Assembly (NCBI GenBank): GCA_016702415.1 | Contig: JADJEA010000001.1 | Location: forward strand, 167,001-231,000 | DNA from: Nostocoides sp. | GTDB lineage: Bacteria > Actinomycetota > Actinomycetes > Actinomycetales > Dermatophilaceae | Direction: 5' to 3' | DNA length: 64,000 bases | Part shown: piece by piece, positions 9,393 to 19,013 of the stretch | How the letters are laid out: each line of letters begins with the position of its first letter | How positions within the stretch are numbered: position 1 is the stretch's first letter | The notes under the pieces: model-generated | Told to the model about the DNA's origin: nothing | The model's database searches: none | Seen by the model: the letters and a program-made list of their open reading frames with translations, nothing else | Made by a program: the position numbers and the translations under genes

Positions 9393-10472
9393 ATGCGCCC
9401 CTGGGTCCCGCACGTCGACATGGACCAGTTCATCGCGGCGGTCGAGTTGCTGCGCCGACCCGAACTCGTCGGCGTCCCCGTCATCGTCGGGACGAGTGCC
9501 GACCCGACCCAGCGCGCGGTGGTCATGACCGCGACATACGAGGCCCGCGCGCACGGGATTCGGTCCGGTATGCCGCTGCGCACCGCCCACCGCAAATGTC
9601 CCGAAGCGGTCCTCCTACCCGTCGATCATGCCCACTATGAAGAGGCGTCGGCGGTCGTCATGGCGACCCTGCGCGCCCACCCCGGTGCCACGGTGGAGGT
9701 CCTCGGCTGGGACGAGGCGTTCGTCGGGATCGAGACCGACGACCCGGCCGCGCAGGCCCGCGCCATCCAGGCCGAGGTGCTGGCGGCCACCGGCCTGCAG
9801 TGCTCCATCGGGATCGGCGCCACCCTGGTCCGCGCCAAGACGGCAACGGATTTCGGCAAGCCCCAGGGCGTCTATCAGCTGACCCGCGAGACCTGGCTCG
9901 ACGTCATGGGGGACCGCCCGACGAGCGCGCTCTGGGGAATCGGTCCGCGGATCGCCGCGCGCCTCGACGGACTCGGGCTGCACACGGTGCGGGATCTCGC
10001 GGGCGCGGACTCGCCCTCACTTCAGGCGGCCTTCGGCCCGGCGACCGGGCCTCACCTGATCGCCCTGGGACGGGGAGAAGGTCGGCATACGGTCGACGAC
10101 ACCCCCTGGGTCGCGCGCGCCCACGGCCACGAGACAACCTTCCAGCGCGATCTCACCGAGCCCGCCGAGATCGACGCCGCCCTCCACGAGCTGGCCGGCG
10201 CGGTGGTCGCCGACCTGCGCTCAGAAGGCCGGGCGTGCGCGCGCGTGCACCTCAAGGTGCGCTTCCGGCCGTTCTGGACCGTGACCCGGGTGCGCACGCT
10301 TTCCGCACCCACGCTCGACGCGGGCGTTGTCGCCGAGACCGCGGCGGCCCTCCTCGCGGCGCTGGACCAGGACGGGCGGCCGATCCGGCTCCTCGGCATC
10401 CGCGGTGACATGGTGCCGCCGCCCGGCGGCTACGACCCACCTCGCTCCCACGGTCGCCGCGGCGCCCCCTAG
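9393..10472 (+). CDS. dinB: Y-family DNA polymerase IV
   Basis: 359 aa. VPHVDMDQFIAAVELLRRPELVG gives the first catalytic Asp, and LGWDEAFVGIETDD the catalytic Asp/Glu pair. Then come a thumb with helix-hairpin-helix (LWGIGPRIAARLDGLGLHTV) and a little-finger domain to residue ~345. It performs translesion synthesis on damaged DNA. No C-terminal beta-clamp motif is obvious, so it resembles the shorter DinB paralogues of actinomycetes. ATG 9393, or GTG 9390 directly before it. Confidence 0.93.
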   Translation: MRPWVPHVDMDQFIAAVELLRRPELVGVPVIVGTSADPTQRAVVMTATYEARAHGIRSGMPLRTAHRKCPEAVLLPVDHAHYEEASAVVMATLRAHPGATVEVLGWDEAFVGIETDDPAAQARAIQAEVLAATGLQCSIGIGATLVRAKTATDFGKPQGVYQLTRETWLDVMGDRPTSALWGIGPRIAARLDGLGLHTVRDLAGADSPSLQAAFGPATGPHLIALGRGEGRHTVDDTPWVARAHGHETTFQRDLTEPAEIDAALHELAGAVVADLRSEGRACARVHLKVRFRPFWTVTRVRTLSAPTLDAGVVAETAAALLAALDQDGRPIRLLGIRGDMVPPPGGYDPPRSHGRRGAP

Positions 10473-10493
10473 CGCGGTTGCCACCTCGACGGG

Positions 10494-10640
10494 GAGCCGC
10501 ATCGAAGCGAGCCGCATCGGAGGCGAGCCACGTCGGAGGGGAGCCACGTGGGCGAGGCGAGGGGAGCCACAGCAGAGGGGAGCCACGGGCAGAGGGGAGG
10601 GACGTCGGAGGCGAGCCACGGCTGAGGGCAGGGACGGCAT
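10494..10640. repeat. 16-bp degenerate tandem repeat array
   Basis: About nine imperfect copies of GAGCCACGTCGGAGGG lie between dinB and the MFS gene, ending at an octamer CGGCATACGG. The unit has no dyad symmetry and the array is not coding in any convincing frame. It is minisatellite-like and could vary in copy number. Confidence 0.75.
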
Positions 10641-10656
10641 ACGGCAGACTGCGCGG

Positions 10657-11913
10657 GTGCCAGCGAGCCGAGGGGTGCTGCGAGGCGACTTCGGTCGGCT
10701 CTTCCTCGGCGACGCGACCTCCACCTTCGGCAGCGTGGTGTCTGGCCTGGCGATCCAGCTCCTGCTCATCGACACGCTCTCCGCGACCCCAGGCGAGATC
10801 GGCCTGGTCAAGGGGGCGCAGTGGGCGCCGTACCTCCTCTTCGGGCTGCTCGCCGGCGTCGTCGCCGAGCGCTTCCGGCGGCGGCCGATGCTCATCGCGG
10901 CGGATCTGCTCGGCCTGAGCATCTTCGGCGCCATCGGGGTGCTCGCCCTCACCGGGCGACTCACGGTCGCGACCCTCGCCGGCCTGGTCTTCGTCTTCGG
11001 AGCGGTGACGTGCGTGTCGGTCGCGGCATACCAGTCCTATATCCCCCGGTTGGTGGCCGACCGGGCCCTGCCCGACGCGTTCGCGCGCCTGGAGCAGATG
11101 GGCGCGACGATGAGCGCGGTCGGCCCGCTGGCGGCCGGCTCGCTCGTGCGCTTCCTGTCCGCGCCGGTCGCCGTCCTCGTCGACGCCATGTCGTATGCCG
11201 TATCCGCCCTCTGCCTCCTGACCATCCGGACTGCGGAACCCGCGCCGACTCGCGGGTCCGACCGGCGCCTGGTGGCGGAGTTGCGGGAGGGGGCGCGGTG
11301 GGTCTATCGCCACGAGATGCTTCGCCCGTATGCCGTGTGGCTGCACGCCTGGTTCTTCGGCCGCACCCTGGTCACGACGGTGCTCGTCTATTACGCGAGC
11401 CAGGAGTTGCACCTGGGTCCGCTGACGATCGGTCTCGTCGTCGCGGCATCGGGGGTCAGCGGGGCGATCGGTGCCGGGCTGGCCCCTCGGTTGGAGCGGC
11501 GCTTCGGGGTCGGGCGGGTGATCACGACCGTCGAGTGGGTCTCCCCGCTGTGGCCGCTGCTCGTCATCGTTGCCCGGCCCGGCGCGTGGGCGGTCGGCCT
11601 GCTCATCGTGGCCCACCTGCTCGACGGGCTGTGCTCGGTGAGCGCCTCGCTCATGATGAGCTACCGCACCGCGATCACCCCGGACCATCTCCGGGCCCGG
11701 ATGAATGCGACCATCCGCACCTTCAATTGGGGAGGCCTGGCGATCGCGTCCGTCCTCTCCGGTTGGCTGGGCGACCATGTCGGCAACCGCGCGGCCATGG
11801 GAGTCGGGGCGGCGGTGTTGGCGGTGGCCACGGCATACCTCTGGCGGTCGGCGTTCCGGCGGGCCGTGATCCCGCGTCCCGCCCTCGAGGTCGGGCGGGA
11901 CCTGCCTGCCTGA
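10657..11913 (+). CDS. major facilitator superfamily transporter
   Basis: 418 aa from GTG 10657. About 12 hydrophobic segments start with LRGDFGRLFLGDATSTFGSVVSGLAIQLL. VAERFRRRPML is the cytoplasmic loop 2-3 signature of MFS proteins. The layout matches the MFS_3/EntS-like drug or siderophore exporters. It sits after a minisatellite and no partner gene is adjacent. The substrate is unknown. Confidence 0.88.
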   Translation: MPASRGVLRGDFGRLFLGDATSTFGSVVSGLAIQLLLIDTLSATPGEIGLVKGAQWAPYLLFGLLAGVVAERFRRRPMLIAADLLGLSIFGAIGVLALTGRLTVATLAGLVFVFGAVTCVSVAAYQSYIPRLVADRALPDAFARLEQMGATMSAVGPLAAGSLVRFLSAPVAVLVDAMSYAVSALCLLTIRTAEPAPTRGSDRRLVAELREGARWVYRHEMLRPYAVWLHAWFFGRTLVTTVLVYYASQELHLGPLTIGLVVAASGVSGAIGAGLAPRLERRFGVGRVITTVEWVSPLWPLLVIVARPGAWAVGLLIVAHLLDGLCSVSASLMMSYRTAITPDHLRARMNATIRTFNWGGLAIASVLSGWLGDHVGNRAAMGVGAAVLAVATAYLWRSAFRRAVIPRPALEVGRDLPA

Positions 11914-12012
11914 GGGCGCCGCCGAAGGCCCCGGCGACCACACTCCGTGTTCATGCATCCCGGTCACAACTCCCCCTTGCACTCATAATCGAACAGGTGT
12001 ACCATACACGGT

Positions 12013-13304
12013 ATGACGCACGCAACCTCCTCCGAGGATCTCGGCCCCGATGTGGCCGAGATCCTCGGGCTGGTCGAGCGCTGCCGGGAGGGCCTCTCGC
12101 ATGTCCGTCACCTGACCGCCTCCGCGGGGTCCGATCAGTTGGTGGACCTCCTGTCGGGGCTCGGCGAACTCATCCTCCACGCCGAAGCCGCCGAGGTCGC
12201 CGTCGTCAGCGACGCCATCAGCCGCGGCCTGCCCACCACCGGGACCGATGCCCTGAACACCGCGGACTGGATCGCCCACTACTCGCGACGACACACTCCG
12301 GCGTCGGGGTCCCGGCTCGCGGAGGTCGCCAAGGCCCTCTGCCCGGCGTCGGTGACCCGGCCCGCCGGCGTTCTCGCCGCCGGACAAGACGGGCACCCCC
12401 TCGGTGAGGCGCTCCTCTGCGGGAGGGTCCCGGTCGCCTGTGCCGCGCTCGCGGTGACCGAGATGCACCGACTTCGACCCGACTTGACCGACGAATTCAT
12501 CCCCGCCGCCTGGGACAGCTACACCCAGATCGCCGCGGGGGGTGACCCACGAACCGTCCGCCAACTCCGGCTGGCGCTCTATGCCCGCTACGGCCGCCCG
12601 GACCGGCTGAACACCCGCGACGAGGTGGCCCACTCCCAGGCCCACCTGTCCACCGGGGCGGTGGACCCCGTCGACGGAATGACCGCCTACCGTATGCTGC
12701 TCGACCCCGAGTCCGCGGCCATCCTCGAAGCCGCCCTCGACCCCCTCAGTGCTCCTGCACCAGGACCGGACAATCACCCCGATCAGCGCCCCCACGGCAC
12801 CCGTCGCGCCCATGCCCTCTCGACCTGATTGGCCGCGCGGTCCGCGCCGGAGACCACATCCCCACCCAACCCGCCACCCAGCTCTCCCTCACCGTCGCGC
12901 TCGCCGACCTCAAGACCCCCACCGGATGCGCCACGACGATCGGGCGCGCCGACGCCGGGCGCTACCTCGCGATCGCCACCACGCGGCTTCTGACCTGCCA
13001 CACCGAGCTCCACCCGGTCGTCCTCGATGACACCGGGCGCCCGTTGCTGATCGGCCGCTCCCGTCGGCTCTTCACCCGTGCCCAAGTCCGGGCCCTCCAC
13101 CACCGCGACCAGGGCTGCACATTCCCCCACTGCACCCGGCCGGCCGGCTGGAGCGACGCCCACCACCTCATCCACTGGGCCGACGGTGGCCGGACCGACC
13201 TCGACAACGCCGCGCTCCTGTGTCCCCACCACCATCACATCGTCCACACCCGCCGTCTCGCCGGCCACATCACCACCGACCGACCCCGACCACCCCGACG
13301 CTGA
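12013..13304 (+). pseudogene. DUF222/HNH endonuclease (13E12 repeat family), frameshifted
   Basis: ATG 12013. The DUF222 helical region (residues ~10-260) is in the first frame, which stops at ~12828. The remainder (DLIGRAVRAGDHIPTQPATQL through the HNH domain with CTFPHCTRPAGWSDAHH and LCPHHHHIVHTRRL) reads on in another frame to TGA 13304. One base seems missing at about 12817-12822. The zinc and catalytic residues of the HNH motif are intact. Such genes are multicopy in actinobacteria. Confidence 0.85.
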
Positions 13305-13470
13305 CCACCCCGACCCCGGCGACACCCGCCCCCACGACGGCGGCCACGACCCGATGCCTGACCCGGGGCCCGGCTCAAGACCCCCACCCCGCGGGCAACC
13401 CCGAGTTCGCTGGGACCTCACCCCGGGCAGCTACGACGCTCAACTCGCCCGGCGCAGCGCCACCGCCGCC

Positions 13471-13553
13471 TGACCGCTGCTCGCTGACCGCCGCTCGCTG
13501 ACCGCTGGCTCCCTGACCGCTGGCCTGACCGCCGCTCGCTGACCGCTCCCTGA
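13471..13553. repeat. CTGACCGCYGCTCG-type tandem repeat in the 13305-13653 gap
   Basis: About six degenerate 13-17 bp units beginning TGACCGC lie in the 349-bp gap between the HNH gene end and the sigma-factor gene end. The rest of the gap is GC-rich with no convincing gene. It may hold a weak bidirectional terminator, since the flanking genes converge. Confidence 0.6.
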
Positions 13554-13653
13554 ACGCCCCTTGCCCTGCGTTGGGTCGTGCCGAGTTTCTTGGTTCCCGG
13601 TGACACGGGCGAGTGCATCCCCCCGCCGACCAGTGTGGCCGCGGTCGCGGTCG

Positions 13654-14937
13654 TTAGTCTGGGTCCGCCAACTCCGCCACCCGGTTCCTGAGAAAGGTCA
13701 GTTCAGTCTCGTTGTGGCACAGCGCAATCGCTTCCAGGTATGCCGCCCGCGCCCCCTCCGCATCGCCGCACCTCTGCAGCAGCTGGGCCCGCACGGCGGG
13801 GACGCGGTGGCTACCAGGCAGCGGGATCGCGGCAAGCAGTTCGAGCGCCGCTCGTGGACTCTGCGCCTCCGCGATCGCCACCACTCGGCCCAGCTCGGCA
13901 CTCGGCCCGGCCCCGAGGTCGACCAACGCGTCGTAGAGCCGCACGATCCGGTCCCATCTCGTGTCCCCTGCCTCGGCAGCGCGGGCGTGCTCGGCGGCGA
14001 TGCCGGCCTGCACGGCATACGCCGCGGTCTGACGCGACACCGCCGGAACCTCACCGGCACCACCCGGACAAGCCTTCTCCAGCGAGGCGAGCAGGGCCAG
14101 CCCCTCGTCGATCTCGTCACGCTGCCAGCGGGAGCGGTCCTGGTCCGGCAGGAGGACGAGCTCGCCATCCGGACCGACCCGGGCATCGCGGCGGGAGTGC
14201 TGGAGCAGCATGAGCGCGAGCAGAGCCACGAGGACCGGCTCCCCGGGCCGCAGGTCGAGCATGACCCGCACCAGCCGGATCGCCTCCCCAGCGATTTCGC
14301 TGCGCACCAGATCCGAGCCACTGGCCGGCGCGTAGCCCGCCGTGAACGCAAGGTACGCGACACCCGCCGCCGTCTCCACCCGTCCCGGGAGCGCGTGCAG
14401 CGGCGGGATGGTGAAGGGGATTGCGGCACTGACGATCTTCCGCTTCGCCCGGGTGATCCGGGCCGCCATCGTCGGTTCCGACACGAGGAAGAGGCGGGCC
14501 ACGTCGCGCGTACTCACCCCCAGGACCAGCCGCAGCGCCAGCGCCGCCGCGGCATCGGGATCCAGCGCCGGGTGGGTGCACATGAGGACCAGCCGGAGCC
14601 GGTCGTCGTCGACGAGGTCGCCAGGGTCGGCCCGCGAGGTTGTGCGCTCGGCATACATCAGCGCGTCGCTGACGAGGAGCGGCCGGCGGCGGCGGTGCAT
14701 CGCCTCGGCCCGGAGCCGATCGAGGATGACCCGCCGGGCCGCCGTGAGCACCCAGGCGCTCGGCCGCTCCGGTATGCCGTCGCGCGGCCACGTCCGCGCC
14801 GCCGCCTCGACCGCGTCCCCGAGGGCGTCCTCGACGAGGTCGATCCGGCGGAACTGGCCGACCAGCGACGACGCCAACCGGCTCCAGTCGTCGCGGACGA
14901 CGCGCTGGAGGGCGACGGCATACCGATCCGCGGTCAT
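13654..14937 (-). CDS. ECF-type RNA polymerase sigma factor with C-terminal extension (DUF6596-like)
   Basis: 427 aa. Region 2 spans residues ~15-90 (LVGQFRRIDLVEDALGDAVEAAART; PSAWVLTAARRVILDRLR) and region 4 spans ~125-185 (LVLGVSTRDVARLFLVSEPTMAARITRAKRKI). A ~220-residue helical C-terminal domain follows with TAGYAP near its start. This architecture is typical of ECF sigma factors paired with a YCII protein, which lies just upstream here. ATG 14937 chosen; GTG 14943 possible. Confidence 0.92.
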   Translation of the reverse strand: MTADRYAVALQRVVRDDWSRLASSLVGQFRRIDLVEDALGDAVEAAARTWPRDGIPERPSAWVLTAARRVILDRLRAEAMHRRRRPLLVSDALMYAERTTSRADPGDLVDDDRLRLVLMCTHPALDPDAAAALALRLVLGVSTRDVARLFLVSEPTMAARITRAKRKIVSAAIPFTIPPLHALPGRVETAAGVAYLAFTAGYAPASGSDLVRSEIAGEAIRLVRVMLDLRPGEPVLVALLALMLLQHSRRDARVGPDGELVLLPDQDRSRWQRDEIDEGLALLASLEKACPGGAGEVPAVSRQTAAYAVQAGIAAEHARAAEAGDTRWDRIVRLYDALVDLGAGPSAELGRVVAIAEAQSPRAALELLAAIPLPGSHRVPAVRAQLLQRCGDAEGARAAYLEAIALCHNETELTFLRNRVAELADPD

Positions 14938-14948
14938 GTCCACAGGGC

Positions 14949-15305
14949 TCAGCCGTCGATATCGACCACCGGGCAGATCTGGATGTCGAACGGCGGCAAG
15001 AGCCGAAGCAGCTCCACGAGCGTGTCCAGGTCGGGGGCCTCGATGAGATAGAAGCCGCCCAACTGCTCGACCGACTCGGCATACGGCCCGTCGGTGAGCG
15101 AAAGCGCCCCGCCGCGGGTCCGCATGACCGTCGCCGCCGACGCCGGAGCGAGCGCCTCCCCGCCAAGGATCGAGACGCCGTCTCGGGCACCGCAGGCGGC
15201 GGCGAACGCCCCGAACTTCTCCATCCCTGCTGCCTGCTCCTGCGAGCTGAGCTCATCCCACGGGGGGAGGTCACCTTCGCCGATGAGCAACACGAGGTAC
15301 TTCAT
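14949..15305 (-). CDS. YCII-related (DGPF) protein, sigma-factor partner
   Basis: 118 aa. ATG 15305 follows AAGGAGA. MKYLVLLIGEGDLPPWDELSSQ and LSLTDGPYAESVEQLGGFYLIEA are the YCII/DGPF-type signature (here DGPY). A small ferredoxin-like fold. It lies immediately upstream of the ECF sigma gene on the same strand, the arrangement known for this sigma group. A sensor or enzymatic role is suspected but not shown. Confidence 0.92.
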   Translation of the reverse strand: MKYLVLLIGEGDLPPWDELSSQEQAAGMEKFGAFAAACGARDGVSILGGEALAPASAATVMRTRGGALSLTDGPYAESVEQLGGFYLIEAPDLDTLVELLRLLPPFDIQICPVVDIDG

Positions 15306-15479
15306 GGTCTTCTCCTTCGTCACTGCGGTTGAGCCGCTGTCGCGACTCCACCACCTTGACGGATGGGCCGACAGGTTTTCGACAAAGCGTCCCGATTCCG
15401 CCCGATGCTGCGCCGAGACACCAGACGCCCAGAGACCCAGACACCCAGACACCCGGGCACCGCCCCTACCGTTGCGGAG

Positions 15480-16217
15480 GTGAACCTCACCGAGCACCGC
15501 CACCGACTCATCGCGCAGGCCCGGGCAACGGAGGGGGTGACGAGCCTGGTCCTCTTCGGCTCGGCGACCGACGCGGGAGCGGATCGGCGCGACGAGTGGT
15601 CGGACCTCGACTTCAACCTCTTCGCGGCCCCCGAGGCGATTGACCGGGTCCGCGCGGACTGGCCATTCCTACCGGATCCGCAGCGGATCGTCCTCGCCGC
15701 CCGGGAGTATGCCGATGGCGGGGTCGTCCTCTACGACGACGGCATGGTCTACGAGTTCGGTGCCGGCCTGCCGTGGACGATCTCCGACCCCCACCGCGAG
15801 GTCGTCCTCGACGGCGGCGATCTCCACCTGGCCGATCCGCCCCCCGCTCCCGACCCCGCCAACGAGATCCGCCTGTTCCTCGTCAAACTCGCCATCGGGG
15901 TGGGCCGGGTGCGCCGGGGCGAAATCCTCTCCGGCAGCGCGCTGATCAGGACGTATGCCGCGGCCGCCCTCACGTGGGTGGTGCGCCTCCGACTCCGGCC
16001 GACCGGCCCGGACGACGCGAGCCCGTTCGATCCGCTTCGGCGACTCGAGACGGCATACCCGATCGTCGGAGGCCAACTGGCCGCGGCGGTGGACCGGCCC
16101 GCGGAGGAGGCCGCGCGCCGTCTGCTCACCCTGGCCCGCGAGCACCTCGAACCCGGCTGGGCCGACTTCCCCAGCGCTGCCGCCGATCTCGTGACCGCTC
16201 GCTTCGGGTGGGGGTGA
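15480..16217 (+). CDS. nucleotidyltransferase-domain protein
   Basis: 245 aa from GTG 15480. TSLVLFGSATDAGADRRDEWSDLDFNLF is the minimal nucleotidyltransferase motif (GS-x-D-x-D), here with DLD retained. The C-terminal half is helical (EIRLFLVKLAIGVGRVRRGE). It resembles the aminoglycoside 6-adenylyltransferase-like or MNT families. The substrate is unknown. CCAGACACC repeats precede the start. Divergent from the sigma/YCII pair. Confidence 0.75.
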   Translation: MNLTEHRHRLIAQARATEGVTSLVLFGSATDAGADRRDEWSDLDFNLFAAPEAIDRVRADWPFLPDPQRIVLAAREYADGGVVLYDDGMVYEFGAGLPWTISDPHREVVLDGGDLHLADPPPAPDPANEIRLFLVKLAIGVGRVRRGEILSGSALIRTYAAAALTWVVRLRLRPTGPDDASPFDPLRRLETAYPIVGGQLAAAVDRPAEEAARRLLTLAREHLEPGWADFPSAAADLVTARFGWG

Positions 16218-16269
16218 CGGCCGGCCCGCCACTGCTCCTCCCCTCGGGTCGTGTGCGAGGCTGGCCGAC

Positions 16270-17424
16270 ATGGATCTGCCCGGCCACCTCCCGCACCACG
16301 ACATCGACCCCGACGGCCTGTTGGAGTTCTCCGTCGTCTTCACCGACCGCTCGCTCAACCACATGTCGGCCCGCTTTGTCGCGGCGATGCAGGACCTCCT
16401 CCGGGTCCTCCGGGAGACGTATGCCGCGTCCACCGTCGCCCTCGTCCCCGGCGGCGGTTCCTATGCGATGGAGGCGGTGGCGCGGCAACTCGCCACCGGC
16501 AAGGACGTGCTCGTCGTCCGCAACGGCCTGTTCTCCTACCGGTGGTCGGCGATCTTCGAGGCCGGCCGCATCGCCAGCCACGTCACCGTGTGTCAGGCGA
16601 CGCCGGCCGACGCATCCCCGCACGCCCCGTGGTCCCCACCGCCGATCGCCGATGTCGAGTCGGCGATCGCGACGCAACGCCCGGCCGTCGTGTTCGCGCC
16701 GCACGTCGAGACCGCGTCGGGCATCCTCCTGCCCGACGACTATGTCCGCCGGCTCGCCGCGGCCACGCACGCGGTAGGCGGGGTGTTCGTCCTCGACTGC
16801 GTCGCCTCCGGGGCGCTCTGGGTCGACATGGGCGATCTCGGGGTCGATGTCCTCATCTCCGCTCCGCAGAAGGGGTGGAGCGGCACCCCGTGCACGGGCT
16901 ATGTCCTGCTGGGCGACCGCGGCCGGGAGGCGGTACTCGCGGCCACCTCGTCCAGCTTCGCGATGGACCTGGGCAAGTGGCTCTCGATCAGCGAGGCTTA
17001 TGTCGCCGGCCAGTCGCCCTACCACGCGACCCTCCCCACCGACGGCATCGCAGCCAACGCCGCCACCGCGGTCGAAACGCAGTCCCTCGGGCTGGAGGTC
17101 CTGCGCGCGGCCCAGATCGCGCTGGGCACCGCGGTGCGCGCGGCGCTTGCCTCGCGGGGGTTCGATTCCGTTGCCGCGCAGCCGTATGCCGCCCCCTCCG
17201 TCGTCGTCGTCCACACCGACGACCCCGATCTGCGCACCGGTGCGGCCTTCAAGCGCGCCGGGATGCAGGTCGCCGCCGGAGTGCCCCTCATGTGCGGCGA
17301 ACCGGACTCGTGGTCGACCTTCCGCCTCGGACTCTTCGGCCTGGACAAGCTCCGCGACGTCCCCGGCACGGTCGCCCGCCTGACCGACGCACTCGATCGC
17401 GTGCTCACCTCCGGACCCGCCTGA
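16270..17424 (+). CDS. class V aminotransferase (serine-pyruvate/alanine-glyoxylate type)
   Basis: 384 aa. The PLP-binding Lys lies in VDVLISAPQKGWSGTPCTGY (~residue 205). The cofactor Asp is in GGVFVLDCVASGA and the phosphate-binding Ser in VPGGGSYAMEAVARQL. Length and motifs match class V enzymes acting on small amino and oxo acids. It lies 52 bp after the nucleotidyltransferase gene. Confidence 0.9.
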   Translation: MDLPGHLPHHDIDPDGLLEFSVVFTDRSLNHMSARFVAAMQDLLRVLRETYAASTVALVPGGGSYAMEAVARQLATGKDVLVVRNGLFSYRWSAIFEAGRIASHVTVCQATPADASPHAPWSPPPIADVESAIATQRPAVVFAPHVETASGILLPDDYVRRLAAATHAVGGVFVLDCVASGALWVDMGDLGVDVLISAPQKGWSGTPCTGYVLLGDRGREAVLAATSSSFAMDLGKWLSISEAYVAGQSPYHATLPTDGIAANAATAVETQSLGLEVLRAAQIALGTAVRAALASRGFDSVAAQPYAAPSVVVVHTDDPDLRTGAAFKRAGMQVAAGVPLMCGEPDSWSTFRLGLFGLDKLRDVPGTVARLTDALDRVLTSGPA

Positions 17425-17530
17425 GCCGCCGCCCTCCGCGGCGGTGGTCGCCGACGTGGGGCGCAATCCCGCCTCGATGCGGTATGCCGATCCCCGCCCA
17501 GGCAACCCCAGACCCCGGTAGCCTGCGGTC

Positions 17531-18130
17531 ATGACGGGGGACACGGCATACCGGATCGAGGCACTCAGCCCGCGGACCTGGCCGGCATTCGAGGCAATGG
17601 TGTTGCGGCACAACGGGATTTTCGGGGGCTGCTGGTGCACGTGGTTCCACGACGGCCACCCGAGTTGCCAGGGGAGGGGCGAGACCGCCGAGGGCAACCG
17701 CGCGATCAAGAAGCGCCTCGTCGAGGAGGGCGTCGCGCACGCCGCGCTCGTCATGGACGGCGACGAGGCGATCGGGTGGGCCGAGTACGGCACGCCCGCC
17801 GAACTCCCGACGCTGCACCACCGCAAGCAGTATGACGCGACGTCCACCACGCCGCCCGACTACCGGATCACGTGCGTCTTCGTCGACAAGCGCCACCGGC
17901 GGCAGGGCGTGACCGAGCTGGCGATTCGTGGGGCGCTCGACCTCATCGCGGCGGCGGGCGGTGGGCGGGTCGAGAGCTACCCGCATGACCTGACCGAGCA
18001 GACGAAGGCGATGTCGTCGTCCTTCCTCTACAACGGGACGCGTCGCCTGTATGAGCGTCTCGGCTTCACCTACGACCGACCCAAAGGCCTGAAGAACTGC
18101 GTCATGGTCAAGGTCGTCGAGCCCGCCTGA
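17531..18130 (+). CDS. GNAT family N-acetyltransferase
   Basis: 199 aa. CVFVDKRHRRQGVTELAIRGALDLI carries the acetyl-CoA pyrophosphate loop (R/Q-x-x-G-x type), and LYERLGFTYDRPKG is the C-terminal beta-bulge region. A Cys/Trp-rich segment near residue 30 (GGCWCTWFHDG) is typical of one actinobacterial subgroup. The acceptor is unknown. The octamer lies at codons 6-8 (TAYR). Confidence 0.88.
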   Translation: MTGDTAYRIEALSPRTWPAFEAMVLRHNGIFGGCWCTWFHDGHPSCQGRGETAEGNRAIKKRLVEEGVAHAALVMDGDEAIGWAEYGTPAELPTLHHRKQYDATSTTPPDYRITCVFVDKRHRRQGVTELAIRGALDLIAAAGGGRVESYPHDLTEQTKAMSSSFLYNGTRRLYERLGFTYDRPKGLKNCVMVKVVEPA

Positions 18131-18259
18131 CGCCATTCACCCCTCACCGACGAAAGACCCGTGGGTCAGGGGGATGTGGGTCAAGGGCATTGTGGGCCAA
18201 GGTGATTGTGGGTCAGGGTGCCCCAACGTCCGGCCGCCTGATCGTCCGGGGCCTGACCG

Positions 18260-18964
18260 TCAGGGCGCCCGGGGGTCGGGCGACTGGCGACGTCCGGCCC
18301 AGTAGGCGGGTTCGCGGAGGGCGGCGACAACGGCATACTGGCGCGTCCCGGGCAGCGGGTGGAGGACGGCGTCGAAGCGGACCCCGCTGTCGCCCTCGCC
18401 CCAGGAAATGGCGAGCACGCCGCACTCCACCCACGGCCCGGTGGTCCGGCTCCACGAGAGGACGTAGCGGATCGGCGGCGTCGTTGCGGACCCCGCCCCG
18501 CGGGGGGACAGCCGCAGGAGGAGGGGCCCCGCGGCGGTGCGGACCGGGATCAGTGTCGTCACCGTCCCGTGTTCGCCCCAGGCGCGCATGTCGAGGAGGT
18601 ACCGGCCGATGGCGCTGTCGCCGGTGCTCGCAAAGAGCACATCCGCCTGCTCGGCCCGCTCGGTGAGGCGGACAGCAAGCCCCTCGATGTCGCTCTCGCC
18701 GGCGTCGCGGCCGATGCCACGCGACCAGCGCACAAGCACCGCGTGCTCGTCGGCCCGATCCAGGAGGGGAACCCCGGACGGCGGCCCACCACCGCTGATG
18801 GTCAAGACCCCCTCACCCACGACACCGACGGGGTGCAGCGGCTTGCTCCCGCGCGCGATGGCCGTGACGAGGGACAGGGCGCCGAGCGCGGCACCCGGCA
18901 CGGCACCGAGGAGCCGTCCCATTGAGGTTGCGGCGGCAAAGGGGAGGTCCATGGTCGCCATCAT
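18260..18964 (-). CDS. hypothetical protein, possibly catalase-fold related
   Basis: 234 aa from ATG 18964 (ATG 18961 or 18952 possible). Residues ~20-45 form a hydrophobic stretch. The segment GSKPLHPVGVVGEGVLTISGG, then VRWSRGIGRDAGESDIEGLAVRLTER, recalls the N-terminal part of catalase-like heme folds. No catalytic His-Asn-Tyr set can be assigned, so the function is unknown. The product of the upstream neighbour is a decayed DUF1801 protein. Confidence 0.55.
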   Translation of the reverse strand: MMATMDLPFAAATSMGRLLGAVPGAALGALSLVTAIARGSKPLHPVGVVGEGVLTISGGGPPSGVPLLDRADEHAVLVRWSRGIGRDAGESDIEGLAVRLTERAEQADVLFASTGDSAIGRYLLDMRAWGEHGTVTTLIPVRTAAGPLLLRLSPRGAGSATTPPIRYVLSWSRTTGPWVECGVLAISWGEGDSGVRFDAVLHPLPGTRQYAVVAALREPAYWAGRRQSPDPRAP

Positions 18965-19013
18965 GCGCGACGAGGCCGACAATGCGCCGCCGCGAACTCT
19001 CGGTCGCTGCGGA

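Noticed and set aside
11990..12016. TACC-ATACAC-GGTA inverted repeat before the HNH gene as an operator
   Set aside because: A 4-bp dyad in a single place; too weak to claim.
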